DNA from: SBAX01 sp964646605
GTDB lineage: Bacteria > Planctomycetota > Phycisphaerae > UBA1845
Length of the DNA stretch: 64,000 nucleotides
Direction of reading: 5' to 3'
NCBI GenBank assembly: GCA_964646605.1
Contig: CAZYEX010000053.1
Location: 1 to 64,000 of the forward strand
The notes under the pieces are model-generated. The model did no database searches and was not told the origin of the DNA. It saw only the letters and a list, made by a program, of their open reading frames with translations. The translations under genes and the position numbers were made by a program. The stretch's first letter is position 1. Each line of letters opens with the position of its first letter. Below, in pieces: positions 45,638 to 54,245 of this stretch.

Positions 45638-47146
45638 TTACCGTACGCAAGTTGGCGTGGGCTTGCGGGCGCGGAAGAGTATCTTGGCTGCGATGAGCAG
45701 CGAGAGCGTGAGGATGGTGACGCCCCACAGTGAAATCGTCGGAATCCGCGCCAGCCCTAGAGCACAGTCCGGAAAGCCGTCGCCGTCTTCGTCCATCCGG
45801 TCGTCGGCGCTCGGACATTGATCGTGACAATCCGGAACGGTGTCGGCGTCGCTGTCGACGTCCGGCACTCCGCAGCCGCAGACGCCGGGAGCGATCTTCT
45901 CGGGGTCCTCCGGGCATTGGTCGCCGCAGGCGGCGTCGATTCCGTCGCCGTCCGCGTCCGCGTCGCAGAGCGCTTCCTGCGGGGTTCCGCCGTGGTCGGT
46001 GCAGCACAACGGCGAGAGGCTGGCGCAAGTGCCACCGGGAAGGCAGCAAGCCGACGGGGGCGGGCAGTCGGTCTGTTCGTGGAAGGTGCCCGCACAGTCA
46101 GGCTCGTAGGTCGTCGCGCACGTTCCGTCGGCAAGGCAGCAAGCGCCGCTCGCCAAAAGCGTGTATTCGACGACGTTGGGCGTCCCGCCGGTGGCGAAGG
46201 TGAAGCGCGTGGTGACGCCCACTTCGAGAGGCCGGTCGAGGACGATCTGGACGGTTTCGGGGGAACCGTTGTCGAGCCTTCGCGTCGCAATCACCGCCGG
46301 AGGCGGCGGAAGTTCAAAGTTCGAAGTTCGAAGTTCAAAAAACCCACCCTTCGTGGCTTCGTGCCTTAATGCCTCAGTGCCTACGGCTATTTCATCCACG
46401 TACACGTAGTTGGGCTGATCGAAGGTGACGGTGAAGCGGTCCAGGCCGGAGTATTGTGCGGCGTCGAGGATTCCGGCGGGCGGGTCGGAGGCGACGATGG
46501 CCTCGCCTTCCGCGATCCGCCCGTAGCGAATGAAATCCCACTTGTTCACCGTTGGAGGCTTACTGCATCCACCCCCTCCGCCAGTCTGGAGGTAGGCTGG
46601 ATTGCCGGTATGCAGGGTGTCATTGCAGGTAAAGACCGTGCCATCGACGGCGAAGCAATAATTCAAGCCGTCGAGCGTCTCAAGTCGGTAAATGTGGAAG
46701 GCGTTGGGCTGTAGCCCAGTTACCACGTCGTCGAAACTATTGGATGCGACTGCATCTCCGAATGCATAAATGACTTCGCCGATACGGTCGTAATAGACCG
46801 CAAATCGCCCATCGCTCGAGCATGCCCCGGGAAAATGGGTGGCCGACGAGAAGCTCCATTCGACCCAGAACGGTGGGGGGGGAGCGTCCTGCGGATCCTT
46901 GGCGATCCAAAGATGATAGTTAGCGTCGATGTCGCCGCCCCCGGCGACCCAACGCAAGGTGAAAGCCCCATCTTCTACAGATTCCGAACAGGTCGAGGCA
47001 CAGGCCTCGGCGATGATCCAGCCGGTTGACGGATCGAGGAGTAGTACGTCGCCCTCGTAACGATAGAGGAGTTCATCGCCGAACATCGCGGGCGTGAAGC
47101 CCGCCACGACGAGAATGGTCAGATTGAGTCTGGCTAACCGGCGCAT
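45638..47146 (-). CDS. IPTL-CTERM secreted protein with GACC and thrombospondin-type-3-like repeats
   Basis: 502 residues with a signal peptide (LNLTILVVAGFTPAMFG). The first 260 residues are a beta-rich domain. Two cysteine modules (GACCLADGTC, SACCLPGGTC) are followed by calcium-binding thrombospondin-type-3-like repeats (DADADGDGIDAACGDQCPED and DSDADTVPDCHDQCPSADDR). The C-terminus ARIPTISLWGVTILTLSLLI plus basic residues RARK is an IPTL-CTERM sorting signal, recognised by exosortase H-type enzymes according to the known pairing. Two short-period tandem arrays interrupt the coding sequence at 46310-46381. Surface anchoring or processing is expected. Confidence 0.82.
   Translation of the reverse strand: MRRLARLNLTILVVAGFTPAMFGDELLYRYEGDVLLLDPSTGWIIAEACASTCSESVEDGAFTLRWVAGGGDIDANYHLWIAKDPQDAPPPPFWVEWSFSSATHFPGACSSDGRFAVYYDRIGEVIYAFGDAVASNSFDDVVTGLQPNAFHIYRLETLDGLNYCFAVDGTVFTCNDTLHTGNPAYLQTGGGGGCSKPPTVNKWDFIRYGRIAEGEAIVASDPPAGILDAAQYSGLDRFTVTFDQPNYVYVDEIAVGTEALRHEATKGGFFELRTSNFELPPPPAVIATRRLDNGSPETVQIVLDRPLEVGVTTRFTFATGGTPNVVEYTLLASGACCLADGTCATTYEPDCAGTFHEQTDCPPPSACCLPGGTCASLSPLCCTDHGGTPQEALCDADADGDGIDAACGDQCPEDPEKIAPGVCGCGVPDVDSDADTVPDCHDQCPSADDRMDEDGDGFPDCALGLARIPTISLWGVTILTLSLLIAAKILFRARKPTPTCVR
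46310..46381. repeat. Adjacent 7-bp and 8-bp tandem arrays inside a gene
   Basis: On the minus strand, four 8-base units of the type GGCACGAA (GGCACTGA, GGCATTAA, GGCACGAA, GCCACGAA; 46349-46381) are followed by four 7-base units of the type GAACTTC (46310-46336). They stay in frame in the IPTL-CTERM gene and encode EALRHEATKGGFFELRTSNF, a segment unlike the rest of the protein. Such short iterated motifs are usually intergenic. Confidence 0.65.
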
Positions 47147-47633
47147 CCTTGTAACCTCCCTCGACGCTGGAGGCGCATTCTACCGGAACCGCAGGGCGGC
47201 GGGGCCCAAATTCTCGGGAGGTAGGAGGTAGGGGATGCGGTGATCGGTGGGTGGCCCGGGTCCTTTGGACCTTGGGACCGCGATCGATGGGTACGCTTTC
47301 TCCAGGGGCAACGATCGACGCCCAGCGTTAAGCCCTCGATCATCGCCTCCCCCACCTCCCGAGGAGGTGGGGCACCCTTCTAACCAGTCCCGTTCCCGGC
47401 TGTCACCCTAACGGCGGTGGGCGACCTTCGCGTACCCGAGGTCTATCCGACGATCGGAGGAGTGCGTTTTGCGGTAGTCTGTCTTGCGGCGTGGATACTC
47501 GGTACGAGGGTACTCCGAGTGAGCGCAGATGAGAGGCAGCGGCTCGCTCACGCCGGGGACTCCTCTTAACGCCGTTTGCGCTTGTTTCGCTTTTCTGGGT
47601 CCGTATCGGCACTTCTTGGGAGGCAACCCCGGC
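47147..47633. other. Intergenic region with scattered inverted repeats
   Basis: About 490 bases between divergent genes. It contains GGGTCCTTTGGACC near 47249, whose inverse relative GGTCCAAAGGACC recurs near 49560, and a CCCACCTCCCGAGGAGGTGGG hairpin near 47350. No gene was recognised. GGGAGG at about 47617 serves the next ATG. Confidence 0.45.
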
Positions 47634-49373
47634 ATGACCACGCTTACGACCGACGAACCGACTCCCCGGAAACCGCTTCGGGTGTGGCCCGGCGTGGGCG
47701 CCGTCGCGCTGCAATGGCTGCTCTGGTTCGTTGTCCCCATCTTCTTCCCCGAAACCGGACCCTACGGGATTTTTGCCGGACTGTGCGCCGGGCTGGCTGT
47801 CGTCCTGTGGTGGCTCTTCTTCAGCCAGGCGCTTTGGTCCGATCGCGTGGGGGCCATCGTCCTGATGGTGGTCGCGATCGTCGCGACCAAACGCGTCGTT
47901 CACCAGTCCATCGCGGGCGGGGGGATGGGGATGTTGCTTTACATCTACGCCGTCCCGGTCCTGAACCTCGCTCTCGTCGCCGCGGCGGCGGCCGGTCGTC
48001 GGCTGTCAAGCGGACCTCGGCGCGTGACGATGATCGGCGCAGTCCTGCTCGCCTGCGGAATGTTCACGCTCGTGCGTACTGGCGGCATCACCGGCGAGGG
48101 TGATTCGGATATTCACTGGCGGTGGACCGCAACTCCGGAAGAACGACTGCTGGCCCAGGGCGGAAACGGGCCGGCGGCCCTCACGGTTCCCCAAGAAACG
48201 AAAACGGGCGCAAATTGGCCCGGCTTTCGCGGACCCCAGCGTGACGGCATCATTCGCGGCGCGCGGATCGAGACCGACTGGACGAAGTCGCCGCCGGTCG
48301 AGCTCTGGCGCCGGCCGATCGGACCGGCGTGGTCGTCGTTCGCGGTTCACGGCGACCTCTTCTACACCCAGGAACAGCGGGGCGAGGAGGAGTTGGTCTC
48401 GTGCTACAACCTGGCCACCGGCGAGCCGGTGTGGACACACCGCGACGCGACCCGGTTCTGGGAGTCGAATGCCGGAGCCGGTCCGCGCGCGACACCGACC
48501 CTCAGCGTCGGTCGCGTCTATACGTTTGGTGCGACTGGAATCGTAAACGCGCTCGATTCCCGTGACGGCGCCGTCGCGTGGTCGCGCAGTGCGGCGGCCG
48601 ACACGGGCAAAAAGGTCCCGCACTGGGGTTTCGCGAGCTCCCCGCTGGTGATGAACGATCTCGTCATCGTTGCCGTCAGCGGCCAGCTCGTCGCCTACGA
48701 CGTCTCCACTGGCCATCCGCGCTGGTTCGGTCCCACCGATAACGGCGGTGGCTACAGCTCGCCGCATCTAATGACGATCCACGAAGTCGCTCAGATCTTG
48801 CTGCTGAAGGGAGGCGGGGTGGTTGGTGTCTCGCCGGCCGACGGTACCCTGCTGTGGGAGCACTCGTGGGAACCGGGCGGCAGCATCGTTCAGCCCGCTC
48901 AAACTGCCGACGGTGACATCCTGATCACCGCGGTCGATGAAATGGGCGGGATCGGCATGCGCCGCATCGCGGTCGCGCACGGACCCGCCGGATGGACCGT
49001 CGAAGAGCGCTGGACCTCGCGCGGGCTGAAACCGTACTTCAACGACTTCGTCGTTCACGAGGGCCATGCCTTAGGCTTCGATAACAGCATCCTCGCGTGC
49101 ATCGATCTCAAGGACGGCACGCGCAAGTGGAAGGGTGGACGCTACGGTCACGGGCAACTTCTTTTGTTGCCGGACCAGGACGTGTTGCTGGTGCTGTCGG
49201 AGGAGGGTGAGTTGGCGCTGGTCGGGGCGACCCCCGACCAGTTCACGGAGCTTGCGCGGTTCCCGGCGATCGAGGGCAAGACCTGGAACCACCCGGTGCT
49301 GGTCGGCGACATCCTGCTGGTTCGCAACGACGAGGAGGTGGCCGCGCTGCGGCTACCCCGGGCGGGGCGCTGA
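47634..49373 (+). CDS. Membrane-anchored PQQ-like beta-propeller protein
   Basis: About 579 residues from ATG 47634. The first 160 residues contain five or so hydrophobic spans (VALQWLLWFVVPIFF, GLCAGLAVVLWWLFF, LNLALVAAAAAG). The rest is an outer beta-propeller: NWPGFRGPQRDGIIRG is the typical opening of planctomycete PQQ-binding-like propellers, followed by blades such as NLATGEPVWTHRD, ALDSRDGAVAWSRS and DLKDGTRKWKGGRY. PQQ binding residues were not verified, so enzyme activity is doubtful; a scaffold or quinoprotein-like role is inferred. The frame is open from 47529. Confidence 0.8.
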   Translation: MTTLTTDEPTPRKPLRVWPGVGAVALQWLLWFVVPIFFPETGPYGIFAGLCAGLAVVLWWLFFSQALWSDRVGAIVLMVVAIVATKRVVHQSIAGGGMGMLLYIYAVPVLNLALVAAAAAGRRLSSGPRRVTMIGAVLLACGMFTLVRTGGITGEGDSDIHWRWTATPEERLLAQGGNGPAALTVPQETKTGANWPGFRGPQRDGIIRGARIETDWTKSPPVELWRRPIGPAWSSFAVHGDLFYTQEQRGEEELVSCYNLATGEPVWTHRDATRFWESNAGAGPRATPTLSVGRVYTFGATGIVNALDSRDGAVAWSRSAAADTGKKVPHWGFASSPLVMNDLVIVAVSGQLVAYDVSTGHPRWFGPTDNGGGYSSPHLMTIHEVAQILLLKGGGVVGVSPADGTLLWEHSWEPGGSIVQPAQTADGDILITAVDEMGGIGMRRIAVAHGPAGWTVEERWTSRGLKPYFNDFVVHEGHALGFDNSILACIDLKDGTRKWKGGRYGHGQLLLLPDQDVLLVLSEEGELALVGATPDQFTELARFPAIEGKTWNHPVLVGDILLVRNDEEVAALRLPRAGR

Positions 49374-49588
49374 CGCGCACCTTCGCAGCGGTCGGGCGCG
49401 CCGCCCCACAACGCGATGCACCTGACGAGGGGCGGTGGTGGTACGCAATGAGCATCCGACAAAACTGCTCTTTGACGGCGGGTGGCCCAACTCGTCGGGA
49501 GGCGGGGGCGGCGGTGATCGCGGGGATGACGCTGGGTGTACATCATCGACTCTCACAGGTCCAAAGGACCTGGGGCACCCGCCACTTG

Positions 49589-49634
49589 GCAAAGAGAATC
49601 TTTGCGTTCCCATGTAGGCAAAGAGAATCTTTGC
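49589..49634. repeat. Twin copies of palindrome GCAAAGA-GAA-TCTTTGC
   Basis: Two identical 17-bp palindromes (49589-49605 and 49618-49634), each with a 7-bp stem and GAA loop, with centres 29 bases apart. They lie at the 3' side of the minus-strand methyltransferase and 3' side of the plus-strand propeller gene, where they could act as transcript ends or protein-binding sites. Confidence 0.7.
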
Positions 49635-49648
49635 CCTCCCCGGTCGGG

Positions 49649-50377
49649 TCAGGGGTCGAAGCGTAGGTAGTGGGCGGTTGCGGGGGGGAAATTGAGGAAG
49701 ACGCTCTTGCGGGCGAAACGGTGGTCGCGGAGGTTTTGGGTGAGGAAGGCGTTGACGGCGCGGAGGCGCTCGCGTCGGCGGCCTAGGGCGAGGGCCCGCG
49801 AGGTTCGCCGCATCCCGAGGTACTCGAAGTAGCTGAAGACTCCGCCGGGCTTGAGGCATCGGCGGATGACGGCGAAAACGTCCTCCACGTCGCGGAGCTC
49901 GAACACCGTGAGCGGCAGCCCGGAGATGATGAAATCGTATTTTTTCTCCGCGGGCAGCATTTGCACGGGCATGCGCAGCAATTGCACGCGTCCGCCGGCC
50001 ATCAAGGGCGCGAACTCCGGGCGGGTCAGGACGTCGTGCTCGAGGATGTCGGCGAAGGAGTTTTCGATCTCGCAGATGTCGAACTCATCCTCGGGAGTCA
50101 GGACGGTGCCTAGGTAGCGAGTGATCGCCCCGGTCCCCGCCCCGACCTCGAGGATCGAAACGGGCCTGGGCGCTTTGCGGAGCGGTTCGGCGAGGGCCGC
50201 GGCGAGAGATCGCGAACTGGGACCGATGGCCCCGACGACGTTGGGGTTGCGAACGAAGCCGTGAAGAAAACGCCAGCGGTGCTGGAGCGCGGCGCGGAGC
50301 GGCCCGCGTGCCGATCCGTTCGTCCTGCACGCGCCGTTGCCGTTTCCGTTAGCGGACGAAGTCAAGGTTGTTTGCAT
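49649..50377 (-). CDS. SAM-dependent methyltransferase, phospholipid N-methyltransferase-like
   Basis: 242 residues. LHGFVRNPNVVGAIGPSSRS near the start and the SAM-binding motif ILEVGAGTGAITRYL (about 74) are typical of PmtA-type phosphatidylethanolamine N-methyltransferases and rRNA dimethylase-fold relatives. Further motifs: FDICEIENSFADIL and YDFIISGLPLTVFELRDV, where SGLPL replaces the NPPY-type motif, again like PmtA. Lipid headgroup methylation is the best guess; membrane association through the N-terminal basic helix is expected. Single gene on the minus strand. Confidence 0.78.
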   Translation of the reverse strand: MQTTLTSSANGNGNGACRTNGSARGPLRAALQHRWRFLHGFVRNPNVVGAIGPSSRSLAAALAEPLRKAPRPVSILEVGAGTGAITRYLGTVLTPEDEFDICEIENSFADILEHDVLTRPEFAPLMAGGRVQLLRMPVQMLPAEKKYDFIISGLPLTVFELRDVEDVFAVIRRCLKPGGVFSYFEYLGMRRTSRALALGRRRERLRAVNAFLTQNLRDHRFARKSVFLNFPPATAHYLRFDP

Positions 50378-50559
50378 CCTTAGAAACGATACCCATCCCC
50401 CGCCGCCGCGCCGCAGCCGGGGTCCGACCGCGTTTATAGTACCAACCGGGCATCCGCGCGACTACCCCAAGTTCCTGTGGTTACAACAAAACACCGTCCC
50501 GCCGGCCCGCGAGACGATGGGGGATTTTTCTGGATTTTCCTCCTGGAGGCTGATAAACT

Positions 50560-50881
50560 GGAGGGTGCGGGGAATGGTGCGGAGGTTCAAGGGCCGGCAA
50601 AATCGGGCCGAAACCGGACACCGGACCAGCCTCGCTGCGTTCCGGCCGTGCAAACGGACGGTTCGCGCGGGCTCGCGGGTGGCGACCTGCGGGCAAGGAC
50701 AGTCCGACGCTCCACGGAGGTTCCAACCCTCCCGCGCGTCGGGGGTCCCGTGCGTGAAAGGAGGTGGTTCGTTGGAATCAAAGATAGGTACGCTGCCGTA
50801 GGGCGGCAGACGCTGTTGCCCTAAAGGCAGCGTCCACAAGAAGGCCCGTTCCGGTTGCGACTGGAGCGGGCCGATTTTTTT
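50560..50881 (+). ncRNA. Candidate structured RNA between two minus-strand genes
   Basis: The 520-base gap between the methyltransferase and GT9 genes contains a run of strong hairpins ending in an intrinsic terminator on the plus strand. One is nested: GGAC/GTCC (50698-50701, 50746-50749), CCGACGC/GCGTCGG (50705-50711, 50737-50743) and GGAGG/CCTCC (50717-50721, 50729-50733). Then come CTGCC/GGCAG (50794-50810), ACGCT/AGCGT (50811-50834) and the terminator. A Shine-Dalgarno-like AAAGGAGGTG at 50758-50767 is followed by a 9-codon TTG frame only. The left boundary is a guess. No known RNA family was matched. Confidence 0.3.
50844..50881 (+). terminator. Intrinsic terminator, possibly bidirectional
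   Basis: A 10-bp GC-rich stem (GGCCCGTTCC with GGAGCGGGCC) closing a 10-nt loop is followed by GA and six T. It is a textbook plus-strand terminator although no protein gene precedes it on that strand. It also lies 17 bases past the stop of the minus-strand GT9 gene and could end that transcript. Confidence 0.8.
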
Positions 50882-50897
50882 GGTGCGAGGCGAGGAG

Positions 50898-51857
50898 TTA
50901 GCGCCGAACCCGCCGCGCGATTTCTTCGACCCAATCCGGCGGCGCCATCATCGCGGCATCGGGCAATCGGGCGAGTTGGACGGACGGTCCCAGCGGACCC
51001 CATACCTGGGGATCGGTGGGTCCAAAGAGTGCCAATGTGTTGACCCCTGCGAGGGCGGCTAGGTGGGTCATCCCCGCGTCGCAGCCGATGAAGGCGTCGG
51101 CGCCGGCGACGAGGTCGGCGGCAGCCTCGACCGATGCTTCGTAGAGCACGGGGGCTACCGTTTCCCATCGGTGCGCGTAGTCCGGTCCGAAGCGCTCGAC
51201 TTCGTCCGGGCCGATCATCCACGCCGACGACCATCCGTCGCCGGTCAGCCTGTCCATCAACCTGAGCGCCGCGTCGAACGGACAACACTTCGCCAATCCG
51301 CCGCTGCCGGGGTGAACGAGGACGATGGAGCGATCCCCGCTGCGCAGGCGCTCCGCGAGGCGTGGGCGGAGCAACGAGCGATCCGATGATGACAGCGTGG
51401 AGGCACCGAGGATCGACGGATCCAATTCCAACCCCTGCGCTCGCAATTGTTCGAGCCATTGTCGGGTGATGTGTGTGCTCGTGGTGCAGCGCGGATCGAC
51501 AGTCCAGACCTTTCCCCGACCCACGGCGGAGAGCTTGACGTTCGCAGGCGCGTCGGGACCGCCAAGAAAACTGAGGATTCCGTCGAACGAGCGGATGAAT
51601 TCGGCGGTTGCGCTGGGCGCCTCCGCGGCCGCGGCATACAGGGTATGCGCGGCTAGGTCATCCAGCGAACGGGCCGAATCGATGATTCCATGGCGCGATG
51701 CCCAGCGGGCAATCGGCGACCTCGTCGCCATGGCCACGTGCCCCACACCCTCCTGGCGGCGCAGAGCCGTGGCGACGTGAATCGCAAAGACACAGTCTCC
51801 CAAGGCCCCATCGTGCAGAACGAGGATTCGCTGGAGGTGAACGGCGGTCCCGGTCAT
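50898..51857 (-). CDS. Glycosyltransferase family 9 (heptosyltransferase-like)
   Basis: 319 residues. RILVLHDGALGDCVFAIHVA at the N-terminus and SIVLVHPGSGGLAKCCPFDA, GCDAGMTHLAALAGVNTLAL and FGPTDPQVWGPLG further on are the standard GT9 motifs of ADP-heptose:LPS heptosyltransferases. A role in lipopolysaccharide or other surface glycan synthesis fits lpxD elsewhere in the window. It starts 6 bases after mnmA, so the two are cotranscribed. A hairpin follows its stop. Confidence 0.88.
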   Translation of the reverse strand: MTGTAVHLQRILVLHDGALGDCVFAIHVATALRRQEGVGHVAMATRSPIARWASRHGIIDSARSLDDLAAHTLYAAAAEAPSATAEFIRSFDGILSFLGGPDAPANVKLSAVGRGKVWTVDPRCTTSTHITRQWLEQLRAQGLELDPSILGASTLSSSDRSLLRPRLAERLRSGDRSIVLVHPGSGGLAKCCPFDAALRLMDRLTGDGWSSAWMIGPDEVERFGPDYAHRWETVAPVLYEASVEAAADLVAGADAFIGCDAGMTHLAALAGVNTLALFGPTDPQVWGPLGPSVQLARLPDAAMMAPPDWVEEIARRVRR

Positions 51858-51863
51858 GGGGAC

Positions 51864-52994
51864 TTACGTAACATCATGTTGGCACACGGTTTCGGGGAGG
51901 TGCGCTTCCGCGTGTTCGATCCAGGCCCCGCCGAGGACCGTATCGCCGTCATAAAAGACGACGGCCTGACCCGGGGTAATGGCCCGCTGCGGTTCGTCGA
52001 ACGAAACGCGAAACCGATCCTCGTCGAGGCGATGCACCTTGGCCGGGGCCGCGGAGTGGAGGTACCGAATCTTCACCTGCGCCGCGAACTCATCCCCTAG
52101 TCCCTGGACCAAGAAGTTGGCTCGCTTGGCAATCAACGCGGGGCACAACAAATCCGCGTCGTCGCCTAGAGTCACGCGATTCTGCACGACATCGAGCGAA
52201 GTAACGTACACCGGTTTGCCCGCGGCGATGCCCAGCCCGCGGCGCTGCCCGACGGTGTAGTGTCCGATCCCCTGGTGCCGACCCATGACACGACCCGATG
52301 AATCGACCACCTCGCCCTCGTGGAATCCATCCGGGCGGCGCTCGCGCACCACCCGTGCGTAATTGCGGTCGGGCACGAAGCAGATTTCCACCGAATCGGG
52401 CTTGTCATGATTGGGAAAGCCCATGTTCGCGGCGATGGCTCGGACCTCGGTCTTGGTCAGTCCGCCGATGGGGAAAAGAATGCGGCCTAGGCGCTGCCGC
52501 CGCAGCCCGAAGAGCACGTAGGACTGGTCCTTACGCGAATCGACGGCCCGCAGGAGCACGGGTTCGCCGTTGCGAAGTCCGGTCCGCGCGTAGTGCCCGG
52601 TAGCGACGAAACTGGCTCCGACCGCGTCGGCGTAATCGAACAACTTGCCGAATTTCAGGCGGTCGTTGCACACCACGCAGGGGTTGGGGGTGCGCCCGCG
52701 GGCGTATTCGTCGGCGAAATAGTCGATGATGCCGTCGAATTCTTCCTGAAAGTTCAGAGCGTAGAGCGGAACGCCCAACATGCCCGCGACGAAGCGTGCG
52801 TCGGCGGCGTCCACGGCGCTGCAGCAACCTTGATGACGGTGACCCGCGGCGGGTTGCACCGGCGCATCCGAGGCGCCCACGCGCATGAACAGGCCGATGA
52901 CTTCGTAGCCTTGCTCGATGAGCAGATGGGCGGCGACGCTGGAATCCACGCCGCCGCTCATGGCCACCACGACTTTTTCCCGTGCCGCCGACAT
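51864..52994 (-). CDS. mnmA: tRNA-specific 2-thiouridylase MnmA
   Basis: About 376 residues. Inserts sulphur at uridine 34 of Lys, Glu and Gln tRNAs. The PP-loop VVVAMSGGVDSSVAAHLL is at residues 8-25; the first catalytic cysteine is in RTPNPCVVCND (Cys106, family position) and the second in SVEICFVPDRNY. GHYART and KDQSYVLFGL are family motifs. An insertion of GHRHQGCC near residue 51 is common in this subgroup. The frame is open to 53090; ATG 52994 (with AGGA upstream) or 53003 is preferred by homology. Confidence 0.94.
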   Translation of the reverse strand: MSAAREKVVVAMSGGVDSSVAAHLLIEQGYEVIGLFMRVGASDAPVQPAAGHRHQGCCSAVDAADARFVAGMLGVPLYALNFQEEFDGIIDYFADEYARGRTPNPCVVCNDRLKFGKLFDYADAVGASFVATGHYARTGLRNGEPVLLRAVDSRKDQSYVLFGLRRQRLGRILFPIGGLTKTEVRAIAANMGFPNHDKPDSVEICFVPDRNYARVVRERRPDGFHEGEVVDSSGRVMGRHQGIGHYTVGQRRGLGIAAGKPVYVTSLDVVQNRVTLGDDADLLCPALIAKRANFLVQGLGDEFAAQVKIRYLHSAAPAKVHRLDEDRFRVSFDEPQRAITPGQAVVFYDGDTVLGGAWIEHAEAHLPETVCQHDVT

Positions 52995-53134
52995 GCGGGG
53001 CATCCTACCGAGGACCCGCGGATCGTCCAACGGGCTCGCCGCTGCCGGCGGTGGGCTCCACACGCTTCTTGGCGCGGGCGGCACTACCACGGGACATTCC
53101 CGGTTGGTAAACTGAGCGGGGAGGTGAACGTCCG

Positions 53135-53470
53135 ATGGACTACTATTACATCTGGTGTAATCTCAACGGGCGGGCGACGGACCTGGAGTTCGCGTCGGCG
53201 CTGGGTGCGTACATGGGGGCCCTTAAGCGTCAGGGGGCGATCGAGGGCTACCGCCTGGCCCGTCGCAAGTTGGGTTTCGGGCCGCCGGAGCTAGGCGAAT
53301 TCAACATCATCATCGAGACCAAGAACCTCGAACAGCTTGACCGTGCTTTCAACCTCGCGGCGCGCCGAGAGGGAGAAATCGAGGCGTTACACTCCAAAGT
53401 TTATTCGGCGGTTGGGGACTTCCGCGCCGGACTGTTCCGCGATTTTCCCGACCCCGTTCGACGAACCTAG
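53135..53470 (+). CDS. Small conserved protein, possibly DUF6614
   Basis: 111 residues: MDYYYIWCNLNGRATDLEFA, then EGYRLARRKLGFGPPELGEF and ETKNLEQLDRAFNLAARREG. The overall pattern, particularly YRLxRRKLGxGPPELGEF, fits a conserved family of ferredoxin-like small proteins that is called DUF6614 from memory; the name is not certain. GGGGAGG about 8 bases upstream makes the start good. Function unknown. Confidence 0.7.
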   Translation: MDYYYIWCNLNGRATDLEFASALGAYMGALKRQGAIEGYRLARRKLGFGPPELGEFNIIIETKNLEQLDRAFNLAARREGEIEALHSKVYSAVGDFRAGLFRDFPDPVRRT

Positions 53471-53550
53471 GCGACGATGGTACGTAGAAGCATCTTGCAG
53501 GCGTGCCTGCGAGCGACCGATTCCCAACCTAAGGAAAGGGAGAAACACAG

Positions 53551-54090
53551 ATGAGCACCGCGACAGTGACCGTCGAAAGAGGAACCACAGCCGACTATCA
53601 GCAAAAGCTCATGGGCCTTTTGGGAGACCGCGATCCGTTGAAGGTCATGGTCCAGACGCCGAATGAACTCGCCCGGATCGTCAAGGAAAACACCGCCGAA
53701 GTTCTTCGCACGCGCCCGTTCCCGGGCAAGTGGACGCCGAACGAAGTGATCGGTCACCTTACGGACAGCGAATGGGTCTACGGTTATCGCGTCCGTCTCA
53801 TTCTGTGCGAGAATCAGCCCACGATCCTGGGCATGGATCAGGACCTATGGGTCGCGGGTCAGCGGCATAACGACCGCGACCCCGGCGAGCTGGTCGAAAT
53901 GTTCCGCCAGTTGCGGCAATGCAATCTGCACGTGTGGAAGCACCTGAGCCCGGCGGACCACGCCCGGACCGGACAGCACAACGAACGCGGCGCGGAGTCC
54001 TTGGGGACCATGTTGAGGATGGAAGCGGGTCACGATCTGTCGCACCTGGATCAGATCACGCGCTACCTCGCGGCGATCCGCGCCCACTGA
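53551..54090 (+). CDS. DinB-fold protein
   Basis: 179 residues with a strong RBS (AAAGGGAG). WTPNEVIGHLTDSEWVYGYR carries the first histidine, and MEAGHDLSHLDQITRYLAAI the His pair near the C-terminus, fitting the three-histidine metal site of DinB_2 four-helix bundles. These proteins often act as small-thiol-dependent transferases. Eighty bases separate it from the preceding small gene, so they may share a transcript. Confidence 0.85.
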   Translation: MSTATVTVERGTTADYQQKLMGLLGDRDPLKVMVQTPNELARIVKENTAEVLRTRPFPGKWTPNEVIGHLTDSEWVYGYRVRLILCENQPTILGMDQDLWVAGQRHNDRDPGELVEMFRQLRQCNLHVWKHLSPADHARTGQHNERGAESLGTMLRMEAGHDLSHLDQITRYLAAIRAH

Positions 54091-54245
54091 CAAGATTACA
54101 CGTCTGCCCCAGGCGGCGGATCGACCCTAGACGATGCACGGAGCCAGCCTGCCGCGTCCGATAGCCCACGATGAGGCGCGGTACACGGGCGCGCTGACGG
54201 GGAGGGAGAAATCCGCCATAATCACCCCCGGTTCGTACAAGGGGG

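Noticed and set aside
49589..49634. CRISPR-like repeat pair
   Set aside because: Only two units, 12-base spacer and palindromic repeats; no cas genes nearby.
50690..50720. Resemblance of GGACAGTCCGACGCTCCAC to the RNase P RNA conserved region I
   Set aside because: Only 185 bases follow before the terminator, the other conserved regions are missing and the local pairing is an internal hairpin instead.
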